Shown here: positions 9,957 through 21,200 of the stretch, in pieces
Position numbering within the stretch: the stretch's first letter is position 1
Layout of the letters: every line of letters begins with the position of its first letter
Assembly (NCBI GenBank): GCA_018384065.1
Contig: JAHAYL010000056.1
Span: 105,315 to 169,314 of the forward strand
Reading direction: 5' to 3'
DNA length: 64,000 nucleotides
From: Oxalobacter sp.
Lineage (GTDB): Bacteria; Pseudomonadota; Gammaproteobacteria; Burkholderiales; Burkholderiaceae_D
Position numbers and translations under genes: made by a program
The notes under the pieces: model-generated
The model's database searches: none
Seen by the model: the letters and a program-made list of their open reading frames with translations, nothing else
What the model was told of the DNA's origin: nothing

Positions 9957-10820
9957 ATGAGTAGTTGGCTCGACAGCAAAGCCCTGCCACGGATTCAGAA
10001 TCAGGTGAACCAACGCCGTGTGCCGGCAGGTCTTTGGGTGAAATGCCCGTCCTGCGAAGCGGTGCTTTACCGTTCTGATTTGGATGACAATGTCCGCGTC
10101 TGCCCGCAGTGCAGCCATCATATGCGTATCCGTGCCCGTGAAAGGCTGAATCTGCTGCTGGACATTGAAGGGCGTTATGAGATTGGACAGACCGTTGGTC
10201 CTGTCGATTCACTGGGATTCAAGGACAGCAAACGCTATCCTGACCGGCTTCAGGATGCGGAAAAGGCGACAGGTGAGACCGATGCGCTGATTGTGCTGGG
10301 CGGTACCATCAATACCCTGCCGGTCGTGGTCGCCTGCTTTGAGTTCGAGTTCATGGGCGGTTCAATGGGGTCTGTTGTCGGTGAACGCTTTGTCCGTGGG
10401 GTCAATGCGGCGATTGATCGCAAAGTGCCTTTTGTCTGCATCACCGCGTCTGGCGGCGCCCGGATGCAGGAAGGGCTGCTTTCCCTGATGCAGATGGCGA
10501 AGACCAATATGAGCCTGACCAACCTGTCGGCGGCAGGTCTGCCGTTCCTGACCGTGTTGACCGATCCGACGATGGGTGGGGTTTCTGCATCATTCGCCTT
10601 CATGGGTGATGTCGTGCTGGCTGAGCCGAAGGCACTTGTCGGGTTTGCCGGACCAAGGGTCATTGAGCAGACAGTCCGGGAAAAACTGCCACCGGGTTTC
10701 CAGCGTTCAGAATTCCTGTTGGAAAAAGGCGCGGTTGACCGGATTGTCGACCGCCGTGACATGAAGCAGGAACTGTTTGAACTGCTGTCGATGCTGTTGG
10801 GCAAACATAAACTCTCCTGA
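9957..10820 (+). CDS. accD: acetyl-CoA carboxylase carboxyltransferase beta subunit
   Basis: AccD with AccA (33 kb) forms the carboxyltransferase that makes malonyl-CoA, the first step of fatty acid synthesis. The four-cysteine zinc finger is at C30, C33, C49 and C52 (CPSC ... CPQC). The crotonase-fold core contains the oxyanion segments [15 protein letters not shown] and [12 protein letters not shown]. At 287 residues it is of normal length. AGGAGAG precedes the ATG. In betaproteobacteria accD usually follows trpA and precedes folC, as here. Confidence 0.98.
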   Translation: MSSWLDSKALPRIQNQVNQRRVPAGLWVKCPSCEAVLYRSDLDDNVRVCPQCSHHMRIRARERLNLLLDIEGRYEIGQTVGPVDSLGFKDSKRYPDRLQDAEKATGETDALIVLGGTINTLPVVVACFEFEFMGGSMGSVVGERFVRGVNAAIDRKVPFVCITASGGARMQEGLLSLMQMAKTNMSLTNLSAAGLPFLTVLTDPTMGGVSASFAFMGDVVLAEPKALVGFAGPRVIEQTVREKLPPGFQRSEFLLEKGAVDRIVDRRDMKQELFELLSMLLGKHKLS

Positions 10821-10844
10821 CCGGGAAACCACAGCATGATCCTG

Positions 10845-10882
10845 CAAACGCCTGTTCTGAAAGACGGGCGTTTGTCATTTTG
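10845..10882 (+). terminator. probable terminator between accD and folC
   Basis: CAAACGCC (10845-10852) pairs with GGCGTTTG at about 10867-10874, with partial pairing inside, and the tail is TCATTTT. folC begins only about 35 bp later, so this may give partial read-through. Confidence 0.6.
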
Positions 10883-10915
10883 GGCTTTGAAGGAACGTTG
10901 TAACAGGGGATGGAT

Positions 10916-12190
10916 ATGACTGTTGTGCAGCAGGCTGCGCGGACTTTGCCGGAATGGGTGGATTACATCGAGGCGATGCATCCGAAGGAAATCGCCTTGG
11001 GGTTGGACCGCATCGGTACGGTCAAGGAACGGCTGGCAATCGCTTTCGACTGTCCGGTTGTGATTGTCGGGGGCACCAACGGCAAGGGTTCCACCTGTAT
11101 GATGCTGGAGACCATCTGGCGGACAGCGGGTTATCGGGTCGGTCAGTACACATCACCCCATATCCACCGTTTCAATGAACGTATCCGCATCGACGGACAG
11201 ATGGTGTCTGACGGGGAGCTGGTCCATGCCTTTGAAACGGTTGAGGCGGTCCGCGGTGATGTGCCGTTGACGTTCTTCGAGTTCACGACGCTGGTGGCGA
11301 TGGAACTTTTCGCTGATGCCAGGCTGGATGTCGTGGTCCTGGAAGTGGGACTGGGTGGCAGGTTTGATGCGGTCAACCTGCTGGATGCCGATGTTGCAAT
11401 TGTCACCAATGTGGCAATCGACCATGTCGCCTTCCTGGGGGATACACGGGAAAAGATCGGTTTTGAGAAAGCGGGTATCTACCGGAAAGGCAGGACTGCC
11501 CTCTATGGTGAACTTGATCCCCCGCAGTCTCTGCTGGACCATGCCGCCGCCATCGGCGCAGACCTGAAGCGGTATGGACAGGATTATGCCGGTGAGATGG
11601 ATGGGGAAACCTGGCATTACCGGGGACCGGATGGCACAGCCCTCTGGGAACTGCCCCGTCCTGCTTTGTACGGGGATTGCCAGATAGCCAATGCCGCGAC
11701 GGCACTGACTGCTGTCCATGCACTGAGGGACCGTCTGCCGGTTTATATCGAAGCCATTTTCGAAGCGTTGCCGCAGGTCCGTCTGCCGGGACGGTTCGAG
11801 GTCATCGGACACAATCCATTGGTGATTGTCGATGTTGCGCATAATCCTCATGCTGCGGGGACATTATCGGGCAATCTGCGCACTTCACCGTGCAAGGGCA
11901 GGACACTGGCGGTTTATGGTGCGATGGCAGACAAGGATATCAACGGGGTTGTCCGTATCTTGAAAGACCAGGTCGATGACTGGTATATCACGAACCTGCC
12001 GTTGCCCAGGGCGGCATCGGTGGATGTGCTGCTGACGGAACTGCTGGCGGCAGGCGTGCCCCGTGAACGGATTGTTGTCTGTGAAGAAGCTGAAAAAGCC
12101 TTGGCGGGCGCACGGAAAAACGCATCGAATGATGATAGAATAATCGCATTCGGATCATTCTGGGTTGTCACAGGTGTCACACCGGCCTGA
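10916..12190 (+). CDS. folC: dihydrofolate synthase / folylpolyglutamate synthase
   Basis: FolC is a Mur-ligase-like ATPase that adds glutamate to dihydropteroate and later to folates. The P-loop GTNGKGST is at residues 53-60; the magnesium/folate loop YTSPHIHRFNERI follows near residue 76; LEVGLGGRFDAVN is at about 142, and the C-terminal domain has DVAHNPHAA. Two ATGs are close together; the second (10916) has AGGGG at proper distance, giving 424 residues. It sits between accD and the dedD-like gene as in relatives. Confidence 0.96.
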   Translation: MTVVQQAARTLPEWVDYIEAMHPKEIALGLDRIGTVKERLAIAFDCPVVIVGGTNGKGSTCMMLETIWRTAGYRVGQYTSPHIHRFNERIRIDGQMVSDGELVHAFETVEAVRGDVPLTFFEFTTLVAMELFADARLDVVVLEVGLGGRFDAVNLLDADVAIVTNVAIDHVAFLGDTREKIGFEKAGIYRKGRTALYGELDPPQSLLDHAAAIGADLKRYGQDYAGEMDGETWHYRGPDGTALWELPRPALYGDCQIANAATALTAVHALRDRLPVYIEAIFEALPQVRLPGRFEVIGHNPLVIVDVAHNPHAAGTLSGNLRTSPCKGRTLAVYGAMADKDINGVVRILKDQVDDWYITNLPLPRAASVDVLLTELLAAGVPRERIVVCEEAEKALAGARKNASNDDRIIAFGSFWVVTGVTPA

Positions 12191-12230
12191 CTGCCACCTG
12201 GAAGGGATCCAGTAAACCATCACTGATTGC

Positions 12231-12974
12231 ATGAGTCTGTTTTCATTTTTCCGCCGGGACAAAACGGCGCAGGACAACAACCGGGCTGCGGGCCGGAATG
12301 CATCGCCTGCCAACGAAAAACAGGGAAGGCGCAGCCGGGGAACTGTCGAAGAGGCTGATCCACAGCTGCCAGAAAAACAGCGTGCGCGCCGCCGTCTGAT
12401 TGGCTCGATTGTCTTGGTCATCGCCGCATTGATTGTCCTGCCCTTGGTCTTTGAATCCAAACCACAGAAGCCGAACCTGAACGTGGCGTTGCAGGTCGAT
12501 TCCAAGGTATCTTCAACCGTTGCACAGCCAGAACCACAGCCTGCTCCGGCAGACCCAAATGCCCAGCCAGCAACTGACCAGGGAACCCCACCACCTTCAG
12601 ACCAGCAGAATGCCGGTGTCGCTGCGCCGGAACCTGCATCGAATACAGCCCCTGAACCTGTCACAGAACCGGTGAAAGAAGCCGCGCCTGACCGTTCTGT
12701 AGAAAAGGCAAGGGCGGAAGCTGACCGTGAGAAAGCCGACAGGGAACGGGCAGAGAAAGAACGCAAAGCCAAGGCAGAGCGCGAGAAAGCAGACCGTGAA
12801 CGTGCCGCCAGGGAAAAGGCTGACCGTGAGAAAGCCGACAGGGAACGGGCAGAGAAAGAACGCAAGGCCAAGGCTGACCGTGAGCGGGCAGCCAAAGGAA
12901 GGTCCGCAGGGAAGAAATCATCCGGTGGTGACCCGATCGGTCAGATGATTGCCAACAAGACGAAGCGGCGTTGA
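12231..12974 (+). CDS. DedD-like inner-membrane protein lacking a SPOR domain
   Basis: In Burkholderiales the gene between folC and cvpA encodes a SPOR-domain protein of the DedD/FtsN kind that binds denuded peptidoglycan at the septum. This 247-residue protein has the right front end: a basic cytoplasmic start (MSLFSFFRR), the stretch RARRRLIGSIVLVIAA leading into one membrane helix (about residues 51-73), then a Pro/Ala/Gln-rich linker. Instead of a SPOR domain, residues 150-235 are a highly charged Lys/Arg/Glu/Asp repeat likely to form a single long helix, and the protein ends at NKTKRR. The same-frame stop overlaps cvpA, so no hidden SPOR coding remains. Its function is therefore uncertain. 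Confidence 0.75.
   Translation: MSLFSFFRRDKTAQDNNRAAGRNASPANEKQGRRSRGTVEEADPQLPEKQRARRRLIGSIVLVIAALIVLPLVFESKPQKPNLNVALQVDSKVSSTVAQPEPQPAPADPNAQPATDQGTPPPSDQQNAGVAAPEPASNTAPEPVTEPVKEAAPDRSVEKARAEADREKADRERAEKERKAKAEREKADRERAAREKADREKADRERAEKERKAKADRERAAKGRSAGKKSSGGDPIGQMIANKTKRR
12720..12874 (+). repeat. 56-bp direct repeat in the charged tail of the DedD-like gene
   Basis: Positions 12720-12775 and 12819-12874 are identical but for one base. Each encodes ADREKADRERAEKERKAKA. The intervening 43 bp is a degenerate copy. This looks like recent in-frame duplication of a helical charged repeat and could vary in copy number between strains. Confidence 0.9.
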
Positions 12975-12994
12975 CCGGTGGATGGAGCAGTGTC

Positions 12995-13483
12995 TTGACA
13001 TGGTTTGACATCCTGTTGGTGCTGCTGGTCGGTGGGTTGGCGCTCCGCAGTATGGTCAGCGGTGCCATCCGGGAAGCCGTTTCGCTGGCAGGCTGGGTGA
13101 TTGCCTTTTATGTGGCGACCCATTTCGGCGATGCCGTGGCGCCATGGCTGCCGGGGTCTATGACTGAAGGGACGGCAGGTGCCATCATCCTGTTCTTGGT
13201 GATGTTCATCGGGACACGTATCCTGGTCTGGTTGGCAGGCAGGATGGTCAGCGGGATGGTCAGTGCCATCGGGCTGTCTTTCTTGGACCGGCTGCTTGGT
13301 GGGGCGTTTGGTTTTTGCAAGGGGATGGTCATCGGCGTTGCGCTGGTGCTGGTGGCAGGACTGACAGACCTGCCGCAGAAACCGTTCTGGCGGAATGCCC
13401 TGTTCTCGCCGGTGATGGTTGCACTGGCGGAGCAGACGGTTCCTTACCTGCCGGATTATCTGGCAAAAAGGATACGTTACTGA
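12995..13483 (+). CDS. cvpA: CvpA family protein (colicin V production)
   Basis: A small inner-membrane protein with four hydrophobic helices; the family is linked to envelope stress tolerance and sits before purF in many proteobacteria. The pattern MTWFDILLVLLVGG ... GAIREAVSLAGWVIAFYVA is characteristic. No ATG fits: the best start is TTG at 12995, with GGAG eight or so bases upstream, giving 162 residues. An earlier in-frame TTG (12971) overlapping the dedD stop is possible. The product is followed 39 bp later by purF, so the two are probably co-transcribed. Confidence 0.9.
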   Translation: MTWFDILLVLLVGGLALRSMVSGAIREAVSLAGWVIAFYVATHFGDAVAPWLPGSMTEGTAGAIILFLVMFIGTRILVWLAGRMVSGMVSAIGLSFLDRLLGGAFGFCKGMVIGVALVLVAGLTDLPQKPFWRNALFSPVMVALAEQTVPYLPDYLAKRIRY

Positions 13484-13522
13484 TGTTGGGTGACGGTTTT
13501 AATTTTGAGTGAGGAGACCACC

Positions 13523-15058
13523 ATGTGTGGGATTGTTGGTATCGTTTCAAAATCACCGGTCAATCAGCTGATTTACGATGCATTGCAGCTTCTGCAGCAC
13601 CGTGGTCAGGATGCTGCCGGTATCGCGACCTGCAATAATGGCAAATTTGCGATGTTCAAGGCGAATGGACTGGTCAGGGATGTGTTCCGGACCCGTAACA
13701 TGCGGGCATTGCCTGGTGTCTGCGGTATCGGTCATGTGCGTTATCCGACTGCCGGTTCTGCGCGGAACGAGGAAGAGGCGCAGCCGTTCTATGTGAATGC
13801 GCCTTTCGGCATGACATTCGCCCATAACGGCAACCTGACGAACTGCGATGAGCTCAAGGCGGATATGTTCCGCAATGACCGCCGTCATATCAACACCAAT
13901 TCCGATTCAGAGGTCCTGCTCAATGTGCTGGCGCATGAAATCCAGCAGGCATCCAGCGGTTCTTCCCTTGACCCGACATCGCTGTTCAAGGCGGTCGGGG
14001 TGCTGCATCAGCGTGTCCGGGGTGCCTATGCGGCGGTCGCCCATATCGCCGGTTACGGCATCCTTGCTTTCCGCGACCCTTATGGCATCCGTCCATTGTG
14101 CATCGGTTCTGCTGAAATCAACGGCAGCACCGAATACATGATTGCCAGTGAGTCCGTCGCGCTTGAGGGGCTGGGCTTCCGCTTCATGCGGGATGTTGCC
14201 CCAGGGGAAGCCATCTTCATCGACTTGGATGGTGAACTGTTCTGCAGCCAATGTGCTGAAAATCCAAGCCTGAACCCCTGCATTTTTGAATACGTCTATC
14301 TGGCACGTCCGGATTCATTGATTGACGGGGCTTCCGTCTATGCAACCCGCCTGAAAATGGGGGAATACCTTGCAGAGAAAATCAAGCATGAGATTCCGAC
14401 AGGCGATATCGATGTCGTCATGCCGATTCCTGATTCATCCCGTCCTGCAACCATCCAGCTGGCACTGAAACTGGGCATTGAGTACCGTGAAGGCATGATC
14501 AAGAACCGTTATATCGGACGGACCTTCATCATGCCGGGTCAGGCAGTCCGCAAACGCTCTGTCCGTCAGAAACTCAATACCATCGGTTCTGAATTCAAGG
14601 GCAAGAACGTGCTGTTGGTCGACGATTCCATTGTCCGCGGAACCACCTGCCGTGAAATCATCCAGATGGTCCGTGAAGCCGGTGCCAACAAAGTCATGTT
14701 CGCCTCTGCCGCACCACCAGTCCGCTATCCGAACGTCTATGGGATTGATATGCCGACCCGCCAGGAACTGATTGCCGGCAGGGGGCAGTCTATTGAGGAA
14801 ATCCGCCGCGAAATTACGGCTGATGCCCTGATTTATCAGGACTTGGCAGACCTCAAACAGTCCGTGACCGATGTCAATCCGGCATTGACCAGTTTTGATG
14901 CTTCCTGCTTTGACGGTATCTACATCACTGGGGATGTGACACCGGAATACCTGGACAGGCTTGAAGAATCCCGCCTGCATCCAGACTCCGCATTTGCCCC
15001 TTCGGATGACGGGATCCGCAACCAGCTGAACCTGTTCCGTGCGTCTGGCAACGACTGA
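13523..15058 (+). CDS. purF: amidophosphoribosyltransferase
   Basis: PurF commits PRPP to purine synthesis by making phosphoribosylamine from glutamine. The start is ATG-TGT, so after methionine removal the catalytic cysteine becomes the N-terminal nucleophile (MCGIVGIVSK), which fixes the start at 13523 behind GAGGAGA. The glutaminase half contains GIGHVRYPTAGS; the phosphoribosyltransferase half has the PRPP loop VLLVDDSIVRGTT. At 511 residues it is normal. A terminator follows the stop codon. A purine-dependent operator was not recognised. Confidence 0.98.
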   Translation: MCGIVGIVSKSPVNQLIYDALQLLQHRGQDAAGIATCNNGKFAMFKANGLVRDVFRTRNMRALPGVCGIGHVRYPTAGSARNEEEAQPFYVNAPFGMTFAHNGNLTNCDELKADMFRNDRRHINTNSDSEVLLNVLAHEIQQASSGSSLDPTSLFKAVGVLHQRVRGAYAAVAHIAGYGILAFRDPYGIRPLCIGSAEINGSTEYMIASESVALEGLGFRFMRDVAPGEAIFIDLDGELFCSQCAENPSLNPCIFEYVYLARPDSLIDGASVYATRLKMGEYLAEKIKHEIPTGDIDVVMPIPDSSRPATIQLALKLGIEYREGMIKNRYIGRTFIMPGQAVRKRSVRQKLNTIGSEFKGKNVLLVDDSIVRGTTCREIIQMVREAGANKVMFASAAPPVRYPNVYGIDMPTRQELIAGRGQSIEEIRREITADALIYQDLADLKQSVTDVNPALTSFDASCFDGIYITGDVTPEYLDRLEESRLHPDSAFAPSDDGIRNQLNLFRASGND

Positions 15059-15079
15059 TTGGGAAAACAGATAGCCAAT

Positions 15080-15114
15080 ACCCGGGGTGGTCCACCGCTC
15101 CGGGTTTCATTTTT
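15080..15114 (+). terminator. terminator after purF
   Basis: ACCCGG (15080-15085) pairs with CCGGGT (15100-15105), with an inner GGTGG/CCACC pairing and a T-rich tail (TTCATTTTT). It lies 22 bp past the purF stop and just before greB. Confidence 0.65.
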
Positions 15115-15123
15115 GAGAAAGCC

Positions 15124-15681
15124 ATGAGTAAAGCCTTCACCAAAGAAACCGACCAGAACGAAGAAATCGAGACCGGCACACCTGTACTGCCAGCAGGGTT
15201 CAAGAACTACATCACGCCTGAAGGCCTGAAAGCACTCAAGGATGAATACCTTGACCTGATTGACAACGAACGGCCGAAAACCGTTTCCATCGTCTCCTGG
15301 GCGGCATCCAACGGTGACCGTTCAGAGAACGGGGATTACATCTATGGCAAACGCCGTCTGCGTGAGATTGACCGCCGTCTGCGTTTCCTGCTCAAAAGGA
15401 TAGAATCCGCCGAAGAATTCGACCCCAGCGTCCATTATGGCAATGACCAGATATTTTTCGGGGCAACCGTCACCTATGCCCGTGAGGATGGTGAGGAAAA
15501 CACTGTCACTATCGTCGGTATCGACGAGTTCGATCCGTTGAAGGGCCGCATCAGCTGGATATCCCCGATGGCGAAAACCCTGATCAAGGCGCATGAAGGC
15601 GATATCGTGACATTGCATACACCCAACGGTCCTGAAGAACTGGAAATCCTCGAAGTCAGTTATCCATCTCCAAAACGGTGA
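15124..15681 (+). CDS. greB: transcription elongation factor GreB
   Basis: GreB enters the RNA polymerase secondary channel and stimulates cleavage of backtracked RNA. The coiled-coil domain and tip acidic residues are visible in AASNGDRSENGDYIYGKRRLREIDRRL, with the GreB/GreA tip D/E pattern. The C-terminal FKBP-like domain has FFGATVTYAREDGE and WISPMAKTLIKAHEGD. GreB rather than GreA is indicated by SWAASNGDRSENGDY. It has about 25 extra N-terminal residues before the usual start (TPEGLKALKDEY). Length 185. Confidence 0.93.
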   Translation: MSKAFTKETDQNEEIETGTPVLPAGFKNYITPEGLKALKDEYLDLIDNERPKTVSIVSWAASNGDRSENGDYIYGKRRLREIDRRLRFLLKRIESAEEFDPSVHYGNDQIFFGATVTYAREDGEENTVTIVGIDEFDPLKGRISWISPMAKTLIKAHEGDIVTLHTPNGPEELEILEVSYPSPKR

Positions 15682-15794
15682 CAGGCATTGCCTGAAGCTG
15701 TTTCCTTGCCCTGCCGCAAAGGGGTGAAGGCAGGTACAATAACCCTGTTGACGGAATGGTTTCCTGAAACAGGACCAACTGACGGTATCTGCCG

Positions 15795-18098
15795 ATGACC
15801 CTGCTTGCCAAAAACATCTTTTCCTATACATCAAGCCGTACCAGGCGCTCGAAGGCTGCGCCGTTCCTGCCGATGTCCCGGGAGGAGATGGACCTGCTGG
15901 GTTGGCGGTACTGTGACATCATCATCGTGTCAGGGGATGCCTATATCGACCATCCCAGTTTCGGGGCATCAATCATCGGCAGGGTATTGGAAGCCCAGGG
16001 ATTCAAGGTCGGTATCATCGCCCAGCCGGACTGGCGCTCGGCGAAGGATTTCAAGGCATTGGGGCGTCCCCGCCTGTATTACGGCATCACATCGGGCAAT
16101 ATGGATTCGATGGTGAACCGTTATACCGCAGAGCGCAAGATCCGTTCGGATGATGCCTATACACCGGGCGGTGTGGCGGGAAAACGGCCTGACCGGGCAC
16201 TGTTGGTCTATGCCCAGCGGGCGAAGGAAGCGTATCCAGGCATTCCGGTTGTTGTCGGATCGATTGAGGCAAGCCTGCGCCGCGTGGCGCATTATGATTA
16301 CTGGTCAGACAATATCCGCCGTTCGGTGCTGCCGGACTGCAAGGCTGACCTGCTGGTCTATGGCAATGCGGAACGGGCGATGGTCGAGCTGTCGCACCGG
16401 ATGGCATCCGGTGAGCCGGTCGGCAGCATCCGCGACCTGCGGGGAACTGCATTCATGGTGCCCAGGGGGTGGAAACCGGCGGAGGACTGGGTGGAGATTG
16501 ATTCTTCGCATCTGGATAAGCCGGGACCTGTCAAACCGCATCCGAATCCTTATTTCCCTGAGATTGAGGCATGCCAGGCAAAGAAAGCGGCTGACCTGAA
16601 AAAAACTGTGATGGCTGGAGCCGGCAAGCCGGAAAGTGTGGAGACAGTAAAAGCACAGCGGATCAGCCTGCATCGACGGACAGATGGCAAGACCGTGGTC
16701 CGCCTGCCCTCGTTCGAACAGGTGAAGGATGACCCGGTGCTGTATGCCCATGCGTCCCGTGTGCTGCATCAGGAGTCGAATCCGGGCAATGCCCGTGCGC
16801 TGGTGCAGGCACATGGTGAGCGTGATGTCTGGCTGAATCCCCCGCCGTTGCCACTCTCGATGGAAGAGATGGATGGTGTCTATGGGTTGCCTTATGCCCG
16901 GGCACCACATCCCGCCTATGGGGATGAGCGGATCCCGGCATGGGAGATGATCCGTTTCTCGGTGAATATCATGCGGGGCTGTTTCGGCGGCTGTACATTC
17001 TGCTCGATCACCGAGCATGAGGGGCGCATCATCCAGAGCCGCTCTGAGGACTCCATCATCCGGGAAATCGAAGAAATCCGCGACAAGGTGGAAGGGTTCA
17101 CCGGATTCATCTCGGACCTGGGCGGTCCCACAGCGAACATGTACCGGCTGGGATGCCGCAATCCAAAAGTGCAGGCGGTCTGCCGGCGGCTGTCCTGTGT
17201 CTATCCGTCCATCTGCAAGAACCTGAACACCGACCATGGTCCGTTGATCCACCTTTACCGCCGGGCAAGGGCGGTGCCGGGCATCAAGCGGATTTTCATC
17301 GGGTCAGGGGTGCGTTATGACCTGGCGGTCTGTTCACCGGAATATGTCCGTGAACTGGTGACCTATCATGTCGGCGGGCTACTGAAGATTGCACCGGAAC
17401 ATACAGAACTGAATGTGCTGTCGAAGATGATGAAGCCGGGTATCGGCACCTATGATGCATTCAAACGGCTGTTCGATAAATATTCCCGTGAGGCGGGCAA
17501 GGAACAGTATCTGGTGCCGTATTTCATTGCGGCGCATCCCGGGGCGACTGATGAGGATATGCTGAACCTTGCGCTTTGGCTGAAACGGCATGATTTCCGG
17601 CCGGACCAGGTGCAGACATTCATGCCGACACCGATGGCACTGGCATCCACGATGTATTATTCCGAGCGGAATCCGCTGGAACCGGTTTCTTATGATTCAG
17701 AAAAGGTTGAGACAGCCCGCAAGGGGCAGGTCCGCCGTCTGCACAAGGCCTTCCTGCGGTATCACGATCCGGAGAACTGGCAGCTGCTGCGGACATGGCT
17801 GCGCCAGCATGGGCATGGTGACCTGATAGGCAGTGGACCGGATGCCTTGGTGCCCGCATGGAAATCGGCACCGGTGAAAGGGGCGCGCTTCCAGGCAGGG
17901 AAACCGCTGTCATCAGGACAGGGGAACCGGAAACCCACCGGCAAAGCAGGTGGGCAGCGGGGCGGCCTTCTGCGGTCGGGGAAGCCGGGAGGCAACCGCC
18001 ATGGCCCAGACAGTGACGGGATGCCCACCCAACGTGACCCCCGGGGCATCCGGAAAGGTTCCGCACTGTCAGGCGGTTCTAGGAAAAAAGGTAGATGA
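15795..18098 (+). CDS. ygiQ: YgiQ family radical SAM protein
   Basis: A 767-residue protein of the YgiQ/UPF0313 family, whose substrate is not established. The N-terminal part has the cobalamin-binding-like region ([18 protein letters not shown]). The radical SAM cluster cysteines are C396, C400 and C403 in [19 protein letters not shown] conserved late segment is [18 protein letters not shown]. The C-terminal 90 residues are Gly/Lys/Arg-rich and of low complexity, as in relatives. Start ATG 15795 gives [15 protein letters not shown]. It is preceded by a 113-bp gap and followed by a 163-bp gap; it may be a single-gene unit. Confidence 0.92.
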   Translation: MTLLAKNIFSYTSSRTRRSKAAPFLPMSREEMDLLGWRYCDIIIVSGDAYIDHPSFGASIIGRVLEAQGFKVGIIAQPDWRSAKDFKALGRPRLYYGITSGNMDSMVNRYTAERKIRSDDAYTPGGVAGKRPDRALLVYAQRAKEAYPGIPVVVGSIEASLRRVAHYDYWSDNIRRSVLPDCKADLLVYGNAERAMVELSHRMASGEPVGSIRDLRGTAFMVPRGWKPAEDWVEIDSSHLDKPGPVKPHPNPYFPEIEACQAKKAADLKKTVMAGAGKPESVETVKAQRISLHRRTDGKTVVRLPSFEQVKDDPVLYAHASRVLHQESNPGNARALVQAHGERDVWLNPPPLPLSMEEMDGVYGLPYARAPHPAYGDERIPAWEMIRFSVNIMRGCFGGCTFCSITEHEGRIIQSRSEDSIIREIEEIRDKVEGFTGFISDLGGPTANMYRLGCRNPKVQAVCRRLSCVYPSICKNLNTDHGPLIHLYRRARAVPGIKRIFIGSGVRYDLAVCSPEYVRELVTYHVGGLLKIAPEHTELNVLSKMMKPGIGTYDAFKRLFDKYSREAGKEQYLVPYFIAAHPGATDEDMLNLALWLKRHDFRPDQVQTFMPTPMALASTMYYSERNPLEPVSYDSEKVETARKGQVRRLHKAFLRYHDPENWQLLRTWLRQHGHGDLIGSGPDALVPAWKSAPVKGARFQAGKPLSSGQGNRKPTGKAGGQRGGLLRSGKPGGNRHGPDSDGMPTQRDPRGIRKGSALSGGSRKKGR

Positions 18099-18261
18099 CC
18101 CGTTGCCTCCAGGATATTTTCTGTCTGTTTTGGACAAACAAGCCGTTTTTTGATGCTTTTGGGTTTATCTCGGGGATGCTTTTCTTTAAGATAGCCATAC
18201 AGAACATAATGGCTCGGAAAAGGCAGTTCCCTTAGGAATCGATTACAGAAAGGTGGCAGCG

Positions 18262-21200
18262 ATGCAGGATCAGACACAGGTGCCAGCAGAGGGTTCCCCG
18301 GACGACCCTGCTGAAAAACCGGACTTCAAGACGAGGCTGAAAGAAATCCTGCGCAGACGCTGGGTCAAATGGACAGCCATCGGCATCGGTGCCTTCATGG
18401 TGGTCTGGTGCGCCTTCGGCATCCTGGCGCTGCCGGGCATCATCAAATCCAAGGCGCAGGAATTTGTTGCAGAGAAATTCCACCGGACGGTTGATTTCAA
18501 GGACGTGTCGTTCAATCCACTGACCTTGACAGTTAAGATGGAAGGACTGCACCTTTCCGAACCCAACAGCAAAGAAGATTTCGTCTCGTTTGAAAAACTG
18601 GCGGTCAACCTGTCAACCGAGTCGATTTTCCGCCTGGCACCGGTCATCGAAGAAGTCGAGCTGGAAAAACCGGTTGTCCATCTAGTCCGGACAGGCAAGA
18701 ACCATTACAACTTCGATGATTTCATCGCCTTTGCCCTGAAACCGGAAAAAGACAAGAAGCCGACCTATTTCTCGGTCAACAACATCCAGGTCAAGGACGG
18801 TACCATCACCTTTGATGACCAGCCGAAAGGCAAGAAGCACATCGTTGATACGCTGAACCTGTCCATCCCGTTTATCTCGAACATCCCTTCCAAGGTGGAT
18901 ATCTTTGTTGACCTGGCGATGAGCGCGAATGTCAACCATGAGAAATTCGAGCTGGGTGGCAAGGCACGGGCGTTCTCAAAGGACAAGGATGGCAACGTCA
19001 ACATCAAGCTGGAGGCATTGAACCTGCTGTCCTATATGGAATATGTGCCGTTCAAGACGAACTTCATCCTGAAGGACGGCAGGCTGGATACTGACCTGAA
19101 AGTCGGGTTCATGAAACCGGAGACTGGCGAGATGGGACTGACTGTCAGCGGGGATGTCGCACTGAATTCCCTGCTGGTAGCTGAACTGAACGGGAAACCT
19201 GCTGTCAACCTGCCCCGTTTCGCCGTGACGCTGGATAAGAGTGATGTACTGGCAGGCAATATCAATATTGCGGAAATCCAGCTGAAACAGCCGGAAATCA
19301 ATCTGGTGCGCTGTGCGGCGGGGCAATGGAACCTGGAACAGATGGCGCAGTTGACACCGATTGCCGATGCGAACAGTGGCTATGAACCCATCCTCCCGAA
19401 AGACCTGGATGCACAGGTCAAGCCTGCTACTGAAGAAACCGCGTTGTCTTCGGAAGAATCCGCCTCAAGCTCCGCAATGGTCATCGGCCTGAAGAGACTG
19501 GCGGTCGAAGGCGGTGTCATCAAGGTTGATGATGCGATGAAGCAGGTGCCATCAGGTTTTGTGCTGAAAGATTTCGGTCTGCAGATTGAGGATGTCATGG
19601 TCAACCTCGGCGAAAGGAACGCCACGGTTGGCAGTGTCCTGTCAGAAGGGGCGCGAATCCAGTTTGCGATGAAGGCTCCGCCAGCCAGTGTCCAGCAGAA
19701 AGCCCGGACAGCCGTCCGCCAGGCGGCGAAAGCGGCGGGTGGCAGCTTCGGCTTCCTGATTGACCGGATCGACCTCAAGGACTGGGGCATCACATTCCAG
19801 AACACCCTGGCAGGCAAGAGTGTCACGACGCAGGTGGACAACCTGAATGTCAGCGTTGAGAAGCTGTCCAGCGATTTCACAAAACCGGCACCGGTTACCG
19901 TGACCGCCAAGGTCAACAAGCGGGGAACATTGGATGTCAAGGGGACAGTGGCGCCTATGCCGTTGAAGGCGGACCTGAACCTGAACATCAAGGATGTTGA
20001 CATCACCTTCATCCAGCCGTTCATCGATGAGAAGGTCAACCTGACACTGAGGCGTGCAGACCTGTCTGTCCAGGGACGTGCACAGGTTTCCAAGACTGGG
20101 GACAGCCTGAAAGGGACCTTTGCCGGGAACGCTGCCATCAGCCGCCTGGTCACACTCGACCAGATGACCAGACAGCCGTTCGTCGACTGGAATGTCCTGA
20201 AACTCAATGGCATCAAGGCGAACCTGGAACCATTGAATGTCGTGGTCGACCATGTGATGCTGGACCAGTTCTTCGCCCGGGTCATCCTGCGGGAGAATGG
20301 TGTGTTGAACCTCCATGACATCCTGCGCAGCAAGGCAGGCGGCAGGAAGAGCCTGACCCGGAGTGATGAAGGACTGCCTTTCGACAAGCCGGAAACAGGG
20401 CAACCGGAATCAGCCCAGTCCGAACCTGTACAGGCAGAGGCGGAAAAACCGGCGGCAGAAGATGCTTCAAAGACCCCGCCAATCTCTGCATTGGGGGCAG
20501 CATCGGAGCCGCATGATGTGGCACCGGATGAGATTGCACCGGAAGAAACCGTTTATGCGCCTGCCGAAGAAGGGCCGCCGCCAAACTATTCACTGGCTGT
20601 CCGGAAATTCACGTTGACAAACGGTCGGGTGCGCTTCACCGACAACTTCATCCGTCCGCATTACACGGCGAACCTGATGAACCTGAACGGCAAGGTCGAG
20701 CATATCTCCACCAGCCCGGATACCCGGTCGCATATCGAGGTCCATGGCAAGGTCAACGGTGCGCCGTTGAACATCACAGGGGCAGCCAACCTGCTGAGCC
20801 AGAAACTCTCGCTGGACCTCAAAGCATCGGTCAAGGGCATGGAACTGTCACAATTCAGTTCCTATTCCGGCAAGTATATCGGTTACGGCATTGCGAAAGG
20901 CAAGCTGTCGTTTGACGTGGCTTACAAGATTGAAGACCGCAAGCTGAAAGCAGAGAACCAGCTGATCCTGGACCAGCTGACCCTCGGCAAGGAAGTCGAA
21001 AGCCCGGATGCCATCAAACTGCCGGTCCGTCTGGCGCTGGCGCTGCTGAAGGACCGTAACGGTGTCATCGACCTGAACCTGCCGATTGGCGGTTCGTTGG
21101 ATGACCCGCAGTTCTCGGTCGGTGGCATCGTCATCAAGGTGATTGTCAACGTGCTGACCAAGGCAGTCACCGCACCGTTCAACCTGCTGGCATCGCTGGT

